Positions 13,430 through 26,699 of a stretch of 64,000 nucleotides of DNA are shown in pieces. Below the pieces are notes generated by a model. That model worked only from the letters and a program-made list of their open reading frames with translations. It was not told the DNA's origin and did not search any database. The translations under genes and the position numbers were made by a program. The stretch's first letter is position 1. Every line of letters begins with the position of its first letter. The stretch comes from Trichopria drosophilae (taxonomy: Eukaryota > Arthropoda > Insecta > Hymenoptera > Diapriidae). The DNA lies in the NCBI GenBank assembly GCA_030407085.1, contig CM059587.1:26137001-26201000 (forward strand), read 5' to 3'.

Positions 13430-14630
13430 TGTTTTTTGACAAGTCAACATTTCTACAATGGCGCCCAACGTGGGGCTCAAAAAAGTAAATTTTACGACTC
13501 ATTTGGGGAAATCCATAATAAAAAAGAAATTTGATCATTGTATGGAATTTAACGTTGTTAAAAGATCGAAAACAGACAGAAAGTAGAGTCAAAATTGTTA
13601 CACGCTTTAAAATGAATTTAGTGAATTACCACGCATAAGGCCGTTTTGCCTGCACCATTGACGTCATAACTATACTAGTTGCCACATTTTTATTGCGTGT
13701 ATAGTACGCGTGTTTTTGGATGTGAAAGTACACTCGATGCATTCTATTGCAAATTTTAATTGGATATATTCATGATTCTATTAAAAACAAGCAAATAGAA
13801 AATAAATGGTTGAATTATTCATTTTGTAAATTTTAGAACTTATATTATTAGTTAAAAGTAACTCCTTAATTTAATAAGAGAAAATTGTGCAAGTTTAAAT
13901 AAGTTAAATAAATAAACATCATTATTTCGGTCTTGCTAAATTTAGGTGACAGGTAACTTGAATTGAATTTCTTGAAATTACTCGTGCACAACTAGAAGGG
14001 ACTTGAATGTAAATGAAACAAATTTACGTATGCAATCAATATTTTTACATAATTGGAATTGGTATATGTCAATAAACTATCAAGTAACATATTCGAAAAT
14101 ATATTCTTAATTAAAAACGAAAAGAATCAAATTATAAAATCAGTATTCATAACAAAACGAAATAATGAATTAATAATATATACATAGTTAATGACTGTAC
14201 AGATAATCATTCTATGTTTCTATTGTTGCAATTACAATTTTGAAAGATTATTATACATAAAAACATTCCTTAAGGAGGTTCTAGTAGATCGAGTAGTTCT
14301 TTTGTACATTTTTCTTGAAATTTGTACAGTAAATACCTAAGCATATTAACTGCGTTCTCTTAATTTAAGCGGCCCTAGACACACGGAACTTGAGAAATAA
14401 ATTTTTAAATTTGGCAAGGAATATTTTTCATTATTTTTGCCGAAACAAATTTTTCTCATAATTTATTTTATGCGCTTGACTTTGTTAGTGGGTAGTGAAC
14501 TACCTTAAACATAACTGTACACCTTTTCTTCACATGAAACTAAAAGCAGCAACGTTAGCAATGTGACAATTTTCTACATAAATTATGTCAGTAATGTTAT
14601 TGTATATTAACTGATATATTTTCACAGTCA
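13430..14630. other. Intron 1, nothing recognised
   Basis: A/T-rich. The 14370-14630 part may belong to the left half of the repeat at 14640-14936, but it does not align well with the other copy. Confidence 0.5.
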
Positions 14631-14639
14631 AGGAGCGTT

Positions 14640-14936
14640 CATTAGCTATTAATAAAGCTTCATTAAATTCTGTCCTTTGAACTGCGCATATCAACAATGT
14701 GTGTATGTTTGTTTATCTCTGTTTCGGCGAAACTGTAAGCGCGTAAATGTTCCACGTAATGATACCAACATTAATATTTAAAATTTTTATATTAACTATT
14801 AACATATCAAATTTAATCGAATATCAGAGTACGGTAACTTCAGGATAAAGTACCTTACCTTAAGATCAAAATCTATATTCTATAAGCTTTACTATGAAGG
14901 TATTACATTAACTGTAAACAAACATTTCTCTCAGAG
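14640..14936 (+). mobile_element. TGAGAGAAA-ended dispersed element, copy 2
   Basis: Aligns over about 300 bp with the right part of the element at 57292-57773 and ends with the same TTTCTCTCA. The left end could not be placed; it may reach to about 14370. Confidence 0.6.
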
Positions 14937-14939
14937 TAA

Positions 14940-17900
14940 AAACATTAAGTACTTTGAAAGTTTTAATATAATACTATAATATATTACATTAATTATTGAA
15001 GTCATTTAGTCGACAATTATGAATTAGTAATAGTCTATTGTTTGACAGTAAGAATCATCATAATTGAATTCGTGAACCACCCGCCCCCTTTTCGTTAGTT
15101 TCATTAGGATTCAGAGGGCAAATCGGAAATGCGATCATTAGTATTAGGTCGCCTAAACCTGTATATTGACTTCTAACACCATTTCAATAAAATATTTCAT
15201 TGAGCTTTTTTCTTAATTCGTTAAATTATTTGTTTCCTTATTTAATTTACGAATACAATATTGTATTCTAAAGATTGTAATGTAACATATTCATGTTTAT
15301 GATATATTTGAAATCACAAAGTCTAAAAATTAGACTGGACCGGGATATAGTATGTTATAGAAAAATATTTAATAACTTTTCTAAGCATTTAATTTTCACT
15401 AATAATGATATGATTGATGCGAAAAAGTATTACTGTTTTTGAAAAAAAATTTGAGACCTGCAAAAATAATTTGTCAAACGACTTTTTTTAATGACTCAAA
15501 CGCTCTTCTTAACCCCATAGTTAAACATTTTTAAAGAATAAGTTTTTTCAAAGAAAAGATTCATTACAACTTTACCAAACGAATTTTCTGAAATTTTTCA
15601 CCTGATCACAAAAATTATTTAGAAATTCTGGAAAGTAATAATTGTGTTTATTAACTAAATAGAGATGTTTGCCGTTAGCTTCAGAAATTTGCACAAATCG
15701 TACGGTACAGCGGCGGAGAATCTGTTTCTCGAAAAAAATCATCATATTTTAAACAATTCTTAACTGGCGAAAAGAAGAAAATTTGAGTTATTAACAAAAG
15801 TTATTTAACAAATTATTTTTACAGGTTTCAATTTTTTTTAAGAACAACAATGCTTTCTCTCGTCGACAATATCATTAATAATGAAAATTGATTTCTTGAA
15901 ACGGTATTAAATATTTTTCCCATACTATTGGGGTGGGGCTGATTGTATCCCCCATACTATCGGGGTGTAACTACCATAATGAAACAAAATAACGAGAATT
16001 TAAAGTAAGTAAAATAAAAATAAATTTGTTGAATTTAATATATCCAAATAGATGCTGTCAGTGGCGTTACAAAAAAATATTATATCTTAAATTCAGCTTC
16101 ACGTAAGACTCAATTTTTGTTGAAATTCTGCGAGTTTTGTTAAATTCAGTTAATGTTTGAACTTAAAATATTGTTTTGATATCGGTAACTCTTTAAGGTA
16201 ATATTCGGGTTTTAAATGAGCCTTTTCCAAGTTATTTCTTATTCTCAGCTCGTAAACATTGAGTCTTATCAATTGTTCTTGATTTGTAATACTGAATTGG
16301 ACACTTAAAAAAATGAAAAATCGTAATCTTGTTTGTAATTTCGGCAATTGCAAATATATAACATTCTGCTTCACAAGTAATAAGAACCAATTAGAAGCGA
16401 CCATTTGAATCTAATGTGTAGATCGATACGTATTTGATAGTTCATTGCATTTAAAATGAATGGCAGAACAATGACATCAATATCCTGTGCGGATTAATTC
16501 AGAATCAGATATCAATAAGATTGTTAGAACATGAACGAAAAACATTGATCAAGAAGGAGTTCATTTCCGTTAGTGTAGGTCCATAAAGTAAGTGATTTTT
16601 ATCATTTTGTTGTACAGAATGTTAAGGAAATAAAGCATTCAATACAGTTAGATTCTATGACATCGAATCAATTGATTTATCTTTTGAGTACTAAAGACTG
16701 CGGTGTAGACAACAAAATTATTTTCAAGACAACAATTATTAAAATTACAACAAGTTGTAAAAAGTCACTGTAAGTCACTAAATCAGTTGTGATTATCATA
16801 GTTATACATACATTGGTTATATATATATATATGTAAACAAAAATGAAAGTGTTTCATTTCAAATTACATAAGTTTCAATGTTCGTTCGCTCTATTAGGAT
16901 TTTTGAGAAAAAATGTTTAAAATTTTCGTTGATATAAACGTGTATACTTTAGGAGCATATAATTTTGTATATAATATTGATAAAGAAGAATTTCCACGGT
17001 ATAATTAATTTGGTACTCGCAAAGGTGTAGTACCTCTAACATGCATTATAGTAAAAAGAGACGCTAAAGTTAATATTTAAAAAAAATATTAGTTTTCTCC
17101 GAAGAATGGAAGATTTGTAAAACCGCCCCTAAAATGTGTAATCGTTTACTTATCTTACAGTTTTCTTTTTCTTTCATCTGTCGTGGACATTCTTCTTTCA
17201 GGTAACAGTTTTAAGGTATTATTTTACCCATCTAGAAATATCCAGTTTTAAAAAAATATATTTTCGATGATTTGAAAGCAAATGTCGAATGTGGACCTTT
17301 AACCATTACAATACTAACAATATAATTGCAATTAGTACAGAGAAGTAAATATCACAGTAATGAGCAGCGTGTCATTTTCAACTATAATACATTGTATTTT
17401 ATTTTATTGAAATGTTAGGATTTTTTGTTTGTATTTAATCGAAATTAAAATATGTATTCTAATAAATCGACTTTAAAATCATGTAAGGATGTATGCAAAG
17501 AATATTTGTTCGTTCAAATTACCATGATTATTATTATGTGGAATTTTAGAAGTTTTATGGAATTATTTTCTTTATAACCATTCCATTATAACTTTTAAAC
17601 GTATTAAATTAAAAATTTATTAAACACCATTTTAACTTCTTTTCGCTTTGACTTTCATATAAACACTAATAGAAATAGTATAACAATAATTAGTCGGTGA
17701 ACTTCGTTTAAGCACTAAATTTCATTCTTTATACAATTATCTAAAAGCTTATGTTTACTCGAGCGCATTTCTGTGCAATATCTATCTCAATATGCATAGG
17801 TCGTGTAGTTCAATTATATGCCAAGAACTGAACCTAGATTGGTATTCCTAATAGTAGTAAAGCAGTACCAGTATACAAGCAAACCCACTTTAATGTCAAA

Positions 17901-20900
17901 TTATTAATTAAGGATTATTCACATAAAACGTATATTTTAATAATTGGATTACCGTTCTCTTTAAAATTATGCTTTAGATTGATAATACAACAAACAAAAT
18001 AAAAAACTTGCTTTAGTGACTCACAATACTCATTAAACTCGAGTAAGTAAAAATTGTCTCATATCAAGAATATTAGTTTACGACCATAAACCAATCTTAT
18101 AGAATAATAATCCAAAAACAAATTAAAGACTTTAAAAGCATCCATAAACGACGGAGTACAAAAATTTAAGAACATAACTGGAAACTGGAAGAACTATACT
18201 AAATTGTAACATCTAAAGACTCCACTTAAATTTTGCATGCAATATTTTATATACATTTTAAATCAATTTGATAAGGATTAGAAAAATTCTTTTTAGAATT
18301 CTATGAAGGCCATCGTCCATGAATGTAGGTTGCACTTCGTAATCCGATACGATATATCGTTTAATCTATATATCCTGTTTTGCGGTTGAATAATACAATA
18401 ATTGGTCCGAAGAACTAGTAGTCCGCATTATGTTAAAACTGTAAATATCGGAAAAAACTAAATCCAAACTCAAGTAACTTTAGTAGCCTTTTAATTTTTC
18501 AATTTTAATTCTGTGTAAATTAGTTCAGATAAAATAAAAAAAACGAGGATTTATTATTTTACTTAAATGTTACGTACAATGTTTGGATGCAGAAAAAATG
18601 ATCGCAAATATATAATGGTGACCTTTTAAGGGGTCAAGAAGACACCAACTAATTTTCAAATGGAATGAATGATTCGTATTTAAACGTTACTTGTATGTTA
18701 GAGCTTTCGATGAGCAATTGAAGGTTCCCAGAATCTTTACGTTTTGTTTGTAAAATGTTTTTTCAAAAAAGCTTCTACTCGAGAATCGAAATGATTTCGA
18801 CAGATGGCACATGAAAATGTGTCGACTACCTTGAAATGTTTAATTAATTCATTTACCACTAGTTGCTATTGTCGGGAACAAGCCGCCAAAATCAAATTAT
18901 TATTTGTATAATCCCGACCTGCATAAAATTCCATTTGTTCTTACTTGATTATGTTTACAGGGATGTGCATGTTCACTTCTTCTAGTTTTACAGTGCATGA
19001 AGGAGAATAATTCAAACAACTGAAGTAAATATTATAATCTATTTTATTGTCTGTAGACATTTCAAAACAGTACCCACGCAATACCTAATAATCAACATTT
19101 TATTTAATTTATTAATTCCCTATGCTTTATGTTAAAAAGGTCTAACAGAGGGTTGTTAAAATTTCGAAATGCAGGAGATGCTTTATTTTATACTAATTAA
19201 TAAACCAACATTAAGGTATACTAGCGTTAAGTTTGTTATAAATTACTTTGTAATTAAAGGGAAAACCCCGATGTAAATTAATATTAAACCATGCTTAATC
19301 AGATTCGGGTATAATATGATTATGATATATAATTATATATGCAAACTTCAAAATTGTAGCAATTTGACGAGAAAACTTCTCAAACAAAATAGTTACGCGC
19401 CTTTCAGATCGTAGAATTTTATAATTACTGAAATTGAGTTTGGCTTTGGCGTAGCCCAGCTACTAAATAAATTGGTAGGGAAGAAAGCAACCCATTTATT
19501 GACGTGACCTGAACATGCGGATATGTTCGTATATAATGCATCAGTTACCATTCAGTTGACTGCTGCAGTGTGAGTCAAATGACTATCAGTCATATAGATC
19601 TCTTCAAGAAACGTAGAAGTTTTAAGTTAAATCACCGAAAACATTTCTACTAGAGAAAATTGTAATTTTATGTACATTTAAAAAAAAGTCTTAAAACTCT
19701 TATTTATCTACCTCCAATGTCAAGTGTCCAAGAAACAACCCAAGTTTCTCAGCAACGTCAGTTCTGCTGCTATCCATAGCAAAAGATTGTTATTGACAAT
19801 TTTGTTACTAAAAAATTTGTTGATGAACATAAATTATTATACGAAATGTAATTCGTACCATTGAAATAGTTTATATATTTTATAGATATTTCTTTTACAT
19901 TCAATTACTTTTGTTCGTCTAAATATCTGAATATTTTATTTCGTTGCATTCGTAATATTCATACAATTTTCATTAACTTTCTGCATTTTCAAGCACTTCT
20001 CCGGATTAGTTTCGTTTGAAACATTTCACCAAAAATTCATAACTTACACGAACCATTTCCGAACATTCATCATTCATCATTCAAATCTTTTTTATTGGTA
20101 AGCGTTGTTACGCATTGTCCACTTTCATTTTCACGAAATTCGCGTTACAGGTTTCCTGACATATTAGTTTCAGCTTTAATATAGATACAATTTTCTTTTT
20201 CATGTATGCAGTAATTTAGAATTTGTTAATGCTACGCATACAAAATAAATAATTCATTAACCAAAATATGTCGTGAAATTTGGAGAGAAAAAACGTTTTT
20301 ACCTATATTTTTTTAATTTATTAAAAAATGCATATGCTTATGGTATTTTTATCGACTATACGTGGTCGTTAATCTTTATTCTTGTAATTGTCCCAGTACG
20401 ATCTAATAAACATATTTTTGGTATGCAATTGTTTACTCTTTTATTGCTTCTTTTAAAAATGTATTTATCCATATATTATCTGCGATGCACGACTATAATG
20501 ATGTCTCTATTTAAAGATTTATGCGACTTTTTTTAGGAAACTTGATGTTCTCGTTCAGTCCCAGTTTCATCTGGGCCTAATTTGTATAGATTGACAAATA
20601 TACGTGGACTTCACTTCGTGAATTCCAAAAAACTAAATGAATTTCCTAGACTGCTTTGATAAGCATTAACAACGAATTTAGCTGGAATTATTAACAATAT
20701 TGTTTTCGGCATCATATATTTATTTACAAAACCTGACAACACAACCAAAACACTCATAAATAGTAATTTGTCTCTGTAATCATGGACAAAAGCATGTTAA
20801 GGCTGACATTAATTCATTAAGATACAAACTTAATTCTGTCTCCCACAGGCAGGAGTGTTTTCGCAAACGTGTCCCTAAAATGATGGATTAAAAATAACAC

Positions 20901-22360
20901 AAATTAAAATTATTATAAAAATGATTTATAAATGCCATGTTGCATTAGTTGCGAGATCGTCAGGGCTGCGGTGAAAGAAATGCTCCTGTCGGTAGACACC
21001 ATTTAGATGCTATTTTTAAATTGCAATCTTCGAGAAAGTGAAAATTTGTCGAGGCATAATTTTATCTCTTAATCTAGATTACTTTTGAAAAAAATTTCAT
21101 AACAATATAAATATATTTTTCCGTTATAAAATATTAACTTTTGGAAACGAAATGATGAAAAATTAGGTATTTAAACTACTTTTCTCTCAGTTTTCTCAGT
21201 AGTATTCAAAGGGGCGTTCTCAAAAACACCGAAAATGTTGATTCGATAATCAAAATAATTGTTTTAAGAACTGCAGTAAACAATGAAATTCAGCGTACAA
21301 AATTTGTTCATTTGGGGGTCTTAGTACTTGGTAAGGTCGGAATTAAGAAATCTGATTGTGATTAACCTTAAAAAAATGAATACACTGTAGTATATGATGT
21401 AGCCCACTTTAACCAAACAGTGTGGAAATTTATTAATAAAAATGTTGAGAATGAATAGTTGTTGCATCTTGGATATTTTTGAAGCTTATTTTTTAATGAT
21501 ATATATTGGCATCCGTATAGGTAGATGATCAGATTTGTGTAAGTTATAGAATTCTACTCGAAGTTTGTAGTAATTATGTGCTACCGCAATGCTGTATTCA
21601 AAGTTTTACTGGCGACTTTTTAGCAACTCCTAATTTCTAAACGTCGATCTTCCTGATCTCTTTCTTCATTGTGGAATGTTAATTGGTGTTTCTTTCTCAT
21701 TTTCATTACACCTGATACACATACAATGAAGAAATTTTCATTTCGACTGTGTAACTCAACTCGTTTAGGTTTTCATGTCCTATTAGAATTTTTATGGAGC
21801 TACTTAATCTGGTTCTACTTATTATAAGCAGGTTCTACCTAATATAACCATCTATACTAAAGCCTCATGCTAGGTCTTTAGACGTGCTCCATCATTGTTG
21901 TTGAATCCACAATGTTTGGATTAGTCTGTCGTGCTTCCCATCGGATTAAGCACTTCTTAAAAGATAAAAACCGCTATTTTAGAGATATCTTATAGGCGAA
22001 ATTTGACTAGTCTCTTTGTTACTTTGTTTTTCTTTAAAACCGATGTGCACAATATTACGAGTTATTGATACACTTTATGGTATTTCTATAACTACATATA
22101 GCTAATTTGATATCAGGGTAAATTATTCCTTTCAGATTTGCTTGTTGACAGAAGAAACCGGAATGTTCTCTTTTGGGTTTCATTGTTCTACCTAACTTTA
22201 GAATGTCCGTCGCTTGCGATTCGAATATATTATTAAATTGTTTAAACACGCGATTATCATACAAAGACATGATATTTTATTGTAATTAAGTTATTTATTG
22301 TATAAACCAGCTATCAACAAGTAACGATAATGGGCTAATTCATCTCATTACTATTGATAT
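14940..22360. other. Intron 1, long stretch with little structure
   Basis: The only repeat seen is a 17-bp direct repeat CCCATACTATYGGGGTG at 15919-15935 and 15951-15967, itself partly self-complementary. A short TA run lies at 16818-16831. Frames at 16150-16404 (minus) and 20273-20536 (plus) are A/T-driven and unrecognised. Confidence 0.5.
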
Positions 22361-22363
22361 CAA

Positions 22364-22488
22364 TCAGAAAAAAAATAGTTAAAATATTGTTAAAACAATT
22401 ATTTTTCTAATTAAACTAGCCAGAATTCTGGTTATTACAACCAGAAAAAATAAGACGGTCGTATTTAACCAGAACATTTTATTGAGTG
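22364..22488 (+). mobile_element. CACTCA-ended MITE, copy 2 (internally deleted)
   Basis: Matches both ends and the right two thirds of the copy at 60616-60845 (TTGTTAAAACAATTATT, then CTGGTTATTACAACCAGAAA) but lacks about 100 internal bases. The left terminus has lost the first CAC. Confidence 0.7.
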
Positions 22489-23698
22489 TACAACATTCTG
22501 AACATGGAACATTATGCTCATCCACGGCCGCAACATTTTCAATGCAGAACTATAACACTCGAATATAAGAAGATTCAAAGTTCAAATAATGTTCAAACTG
22601 GAGAAATGGTTAACAGCTAATAAGATAAAGCAAGATACAAATGAGATAACGTTTCCAAAATCTTACATTTGTATACCTTTTGTAAATTGCTCATAGACTA
22701 ATATTAAATAGATAAAATCCTGAAGAAAACAGCTCCATTAAACTGCATTGTGTCTATCAACATGTACTTAAGTATTATCATAAGGATTGATGATTGTGTC
22801 CTTAACTTGATCACATGGTAGTCCTTGAATTTTCAGGATTGTTGCCAATCTTGAAACTCTCTTGGATCTCGGACATAACATCTTACAGTTATTGATTAAA
22901 CATTTTCACAGATTCTACACCATCTGCTGAAATTGTAGCAATATACAAATGAAGCCTATAAGAGTTGTAATGGTGTTGTGTTGTTTATAAAATTAATTAT
23001 CAAAGTTGAACCGAAAATTTAACAAGATATTCTTTATGCTTTCAGTTCCTTCAGTAATACCAAGAGTATAATTTAAATATTAAACTAGAACACATTTGAC
23101 ATCCGTAGAATTCTTTTGATGAATAAATTCGAGAACCGAATCTTATATATACATCTTCTTTAAAGTTTATTCCCATGAACTTTAATTTTTTATTTCTCTT
23201 ATTCCCCGAAGTTTCTATAGATTTTAACATCTTAACTAGGTTTCAAAACTGTATTATTCCTTGTGTTGATTATATATTTGGACTGGTTTAAAATATCGAT
23301 AAACATACCATTTACGAATCAATACCAAAAGTATTTAGTTTCTAAATTTTACCAAGCTGCTGATATTTTCTACCAAGGTTTCGTCATATTAAACTTATTT
23401 CGCAGGTTTGCTAGAGATAACAGACAGTTTCAATCGTGACATTGAAAATATGCTTTATGCATGATATTAGAGAATATCATAATAGGAAGATCTTCGAGAT
23501 ATTCTGAATATAGTATTCAAAATAGTTCTTCATCATGGTTATTGTTAGGGCATTCTATTATTAAGTATAAACAACTTTTAAGATAACAAAACAACATGTT
23601 CTCATTTGCTTTCTATGCATTAATTGTTTCTAGATGAACCGAAATATTATTAGAGCATCTTGTGGAAAGGGTTTGATAAACGGTTTGTGACTCCCCTT

Positions 23699-23947
23699 TC
23701 AGAGTTTGCCAACGAAAAGAAGATTTATGCTCAAATGATAATGCCTATCTGTAATAGGATGGACGGAAACTTTAACAATGTGCTTTGTGCACATCTTGGA
23801 AAGTCTTTTGAAATTCTGAGACACAGTCGCATTTATACCCTCCTGACATTTAAGATTTTTACATGATAAATCCTTTGCTCTGATGCTCGAAGCTGTGGGA
23901 CTGTTTGCTTTTATGGTCAACTGATAAGGACCTGGATCAGCATATCT
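23699..23947 (-). pseudogene. Decayed coding remnant with a PKD-like segment
   Basis: An 82-codon open stretch on the minus strand opens with RYADPGPYQLTIKANSPTAS. This fits the consensus of PKD (polycystic kidney disease) immunoglobulin-like domains: aromatic, Asp/Pro-Gly, Tyr, alternating hydrophobics, Asn. It continues with two CxxxxC-like cysteines and an HIVKVSVHPITDRHYHLSI strand-like stretch, then stops. A stop codon directly precedes it, but a neighbouring frame continues upstream (SDYQEVSFELNKFSVDNFR), which suggests a frameshift. More protein-like pieces broken by stops and shifts occur on the same strand down to about 22.7 kb. It could be a retrocopy or an old duplicated gene. A real short exon is less likely, because no clean pair of splice sites was found. 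The parent is unknown; the fold call is by eye. Confidence 0.35.
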
Positions 23948-24914
23948 CTAAAATTGTCTACACTGAACTTATTTAATTCAAAACTTACTTCCTGGTAGTC
24001 AGATTCTGGCTACATACCATGAACGTTTCTCAATTACTATTAGTATTTATTCAAGCACTGTCCTATTGATTGTATTACTTTACGAAATTTGTTATCTTTA
24101 CCAAATTTTAGCGTTTAATATTTTTTAAATACTTTTTTAGTTGAAATATGATACTCATCTTCAATTATTAATTGGAAAATAAAAAGTTTTTGAATCAAAT
24201 GAAGAAATTTAACTATGAAAGCCCGGAAATGTTAGATACAGTTAAGAATTCGAAGAAAAGGTGTCATATTGAACATTTTTTCGGAAAAAAAAGAGGATAA
24301 AAAGTCAACATCAGATTTAAAAGATCAAATAATTTTTATACTTCCTAAACATCTAACTGTAATCATCTTTACGGAATGTAATTGAAATTCACTTATTCTT
24401 GATAACAACACACACATAACATTACTGGATGCATTCATGAGTTTTGTAAACATACAAGCAAAATTCAGTGTCCGTTACCAAAATAACTGAAGAGGACTCA
24501 TATACGAGTCGAAATGTATGGTTTTTATTTAAACTTTTCATCATATTTTTAATTAGTCTATTATTGCCCCTTGAATTTTTATTACACATCACACTCAATT
24601 AGTTTTACCAATATGATTCCATCAAAAAAATGTATAATTCGTAAAGGGCGGTATTATTTTAAATAACGAACAACAACTACATAAAAATATTTAGTATCAT
24701 CGATTTGAACATTATATGAATAAAGGACAGAAACGATAAAAACAATTGTAAAAACTACTCAGTTTGGAGATCATAGGCTGAACATAATTAAATCACTATA
24801 AGAAACAAAAAATATAGGCAATTTTGAAATATTCCAATTTCAATAATTTCAGAATTATTGTTTGAAGTAAAGAAATCGTGTCATCGAGATGGGACTTTTA
24901 AATGTACACATTAA

Positions 24915-25568
24915 CGGTAGCACGTCTTTATTTCACGGACAAATAATCACACGAGAAAATATCACGGACATTTGATCACATGTCAAATTATCACAATGAT
25001 AAAATGTCTCGCATAAAAATATCACAATGACAAAATATCACATTAACAAAATATCACACAATTAAAAATTTTCACGTTCATATGTACAGCCATATTCATT
25101 TATGCATTATCAGAAGTAAGCGGAGTTCTGACTGGTTAGGTTAGGTTAGTTTTAGGACACGCATATGCTTTTAGACATTATTAGGAGTGGGCAAAATTCT
25201 GAGTAGTTAGGTTAGGTTAGTTTCATGACGTTGCCATTTCTCTGTCTCTCCCATTTTAGTATACGAATTGTTATCTAAAATAATTCGCAACAATAACCAG
25301 GGTCAAATAGTCTGATGCCAAAAACGGCGGAGCCAAAATATCCGGGGCCAAACTAGGGGGACCAAAATGTCCTAAACCCAAAATGACGGCGACAAAAGAC
25401 TAACATGAATTTCCGTATGTAACGTTCAAATTTATTTGGACTGGTTTTTTGTCGCAGTGATATTTTTGTTTATGGTTATTTGTCCATGTGATATTTTGTC
25501 GTGCGATCAATTGTCGTGTTCTATTCTATCGTGTGATTATTTGTCATGTGATATAAAGACGTGGAGCC
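24915..25568. mobile_element. Fold-back element, probably hAT-like and non-autonomous
   Basis: The two ends are inverted copies (left CACGTCTTTATTTCACGG, right complement CACGTCTTTATATCACAT). They continue inward as degenerate repeats of a TATCAC and GACAAA-like unit for 100-160 bp per side. The octamer CACATTAA flanks both ends (24907-24914 and 25569-25576), as expected for the 8-bp duplication of hAT or P-type transposons. The centre holds a short tandem duplication with TTAGG units. There is no transposase frame. Confidence 0.6.
25105..25230 (+). repeat. Two-copy tandem repeat carrying TTAGG telomere-type units
   Basis: Two copies of a unit of about 71 bp (starts 25105 and 25176), each with a run of GGTTA units (25134-25151 and 25206-25220). 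TTAGG is the ancestral insect telomere repeat; here it is interstitial and short. Confidence 0.7.
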
Positions 25569-25597
25569 CACATTAATATCTTCAAAATAACTTTGAA

Positions 25598-25937
25598 AGT
25601 ATCAAAAATGTCGGCTAAAACACAAAAAAAGTCAGCGATAAGATCAGGAATTTTATATTTGAATATGAAATATTTTCAGAAAAAATGCTGCCGAACAATA
25701 AGTTTGTCAAATTTTGCTGGATTTTTTGGATTCTGCGTTCACTTTTCAATATCCAAGTATTTTGAAAAATTGTAAAAGTCATCAAACAATATTTGAAAAA
25801 ATGGGAGGGTATTCTTTGAGCAATGCTAACAACTTTTTGTTTCGTCACATTCTTTCCGAAAGTCCATCATTTTCAAATAAAAAATTCCTGAACCATTCGC
25901 CGAATTTTTCATGTTTTAGCCGCCATTCAGGATACTG
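25598..25937. repeat. Fold-back (inverted-repeat) element
   Basis: Arms of about 105 bp at 25598-25705 and 25830-25937 are diverged inverted copies; both contain CGGCTAAAACA and TCAGGAATTTT-type blocks. They are separated by about 125 bp. Overlapping frames on both strands reflect this symmetry and are not genes. It lies about 20 bp from the hAT-like element. Confidence 0.65.
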
Positions 25938-26246
25938 TCACCTTTATAATTAAAATGTTAATATGCACATTTTAAAGTTCCTCGCCTGAAAACACGATTT
26001 ATTTACTTCTAACAGGAATTCTAAAATTATTTCATTGTGAAAAAGAACAATATAAAAAAAACAAGAATTTTTGGAAATAGCGGTATATAGTTTTTTCCGG
26101 TTCAAGGTTTTTAAAAATCTAGCGAAAAATTCTGAAAGTTCAGTTAATTTTACGTTAGATATGCCTACGTGGCCGTCTCTTAGAACTTTTTTTTATACAA
26201 AATACAACCGTTGAAAACGATAATAAAAAATGTCCATTCATTACTT

Positions 26247-26610
26247 AATTTTTTTTTTTTTATTTTATTAATTAGCGAAATCGCCCTTTTTACTTAATTT
26301 TTGCCATATTGTTCTTAATCGTGAGATTTTTGCGAGAGCTGCAGATCGACTTACGAAGATGGCGCCATACTTCACATTTGTGTATGAAATGTAGGACTGC
26401 AGAAACCTACACCAAGTACAGCAGCGGTCATGAGTCGATTTCCGCCAGATAAACAATATTTTCGAAACGTAAACAAACAACGTGGCTCGTCTTACCAACA
26501 GCGAGCTGCTGATGCTTGGAAACAAAATCGAAAAATTGTTCACCCGACGGGGATCGAACTCACGACCTACGACTCCGTAGTCCAGTGCGTTAACCGCCTG
26601 AGCCACGAAG
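26247..26610 (-). mobile_element. tRNA-derived SINE
   Basis: On the minus strand the element starts with a tRNA-like head holding an A box (TGGCTCAGGCGG, 26605-26594) and a B box (AGTTCGATCCC, 26560-26550), spaced as in RNA polymerase III internal promoters. A body of about 270 bp of unrelated sequence follows, ending in an A-rich tail (26275-26249 as T-runs on the plus strand). The head does not fold as a normal tRNA: the acceptor arms do not pair and the anticodon arm is poor, which separates it from a functional tRNA gene. No reverse transcriptase is encoded; a partner LINE would have been needed. No clear target-site duplication was found. Confidence 0.7.
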
Positions 26611-26699
26611 CCGATTAATGGGTAAAAAAAATAGAAATAGAAAATGGATCGTACCAAGCTCATTAAAAATGTGACATAAGAACCTTCTATTGCCAAGGA

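Noticed and set aside
26526..26610. A functional tRNA gene on the minus strand
   Set aside because: A and B boxes are good, but the acceptor ends do not pair, the anticodon arm is poor and a non-tRNA body with an A-rich tail follows; a SINE fits better.
26268..26696. 142-residue minus-strand frame
   Set aside because: It runs through the SINE body and tRNA-like head; no protein family and no conserved start.
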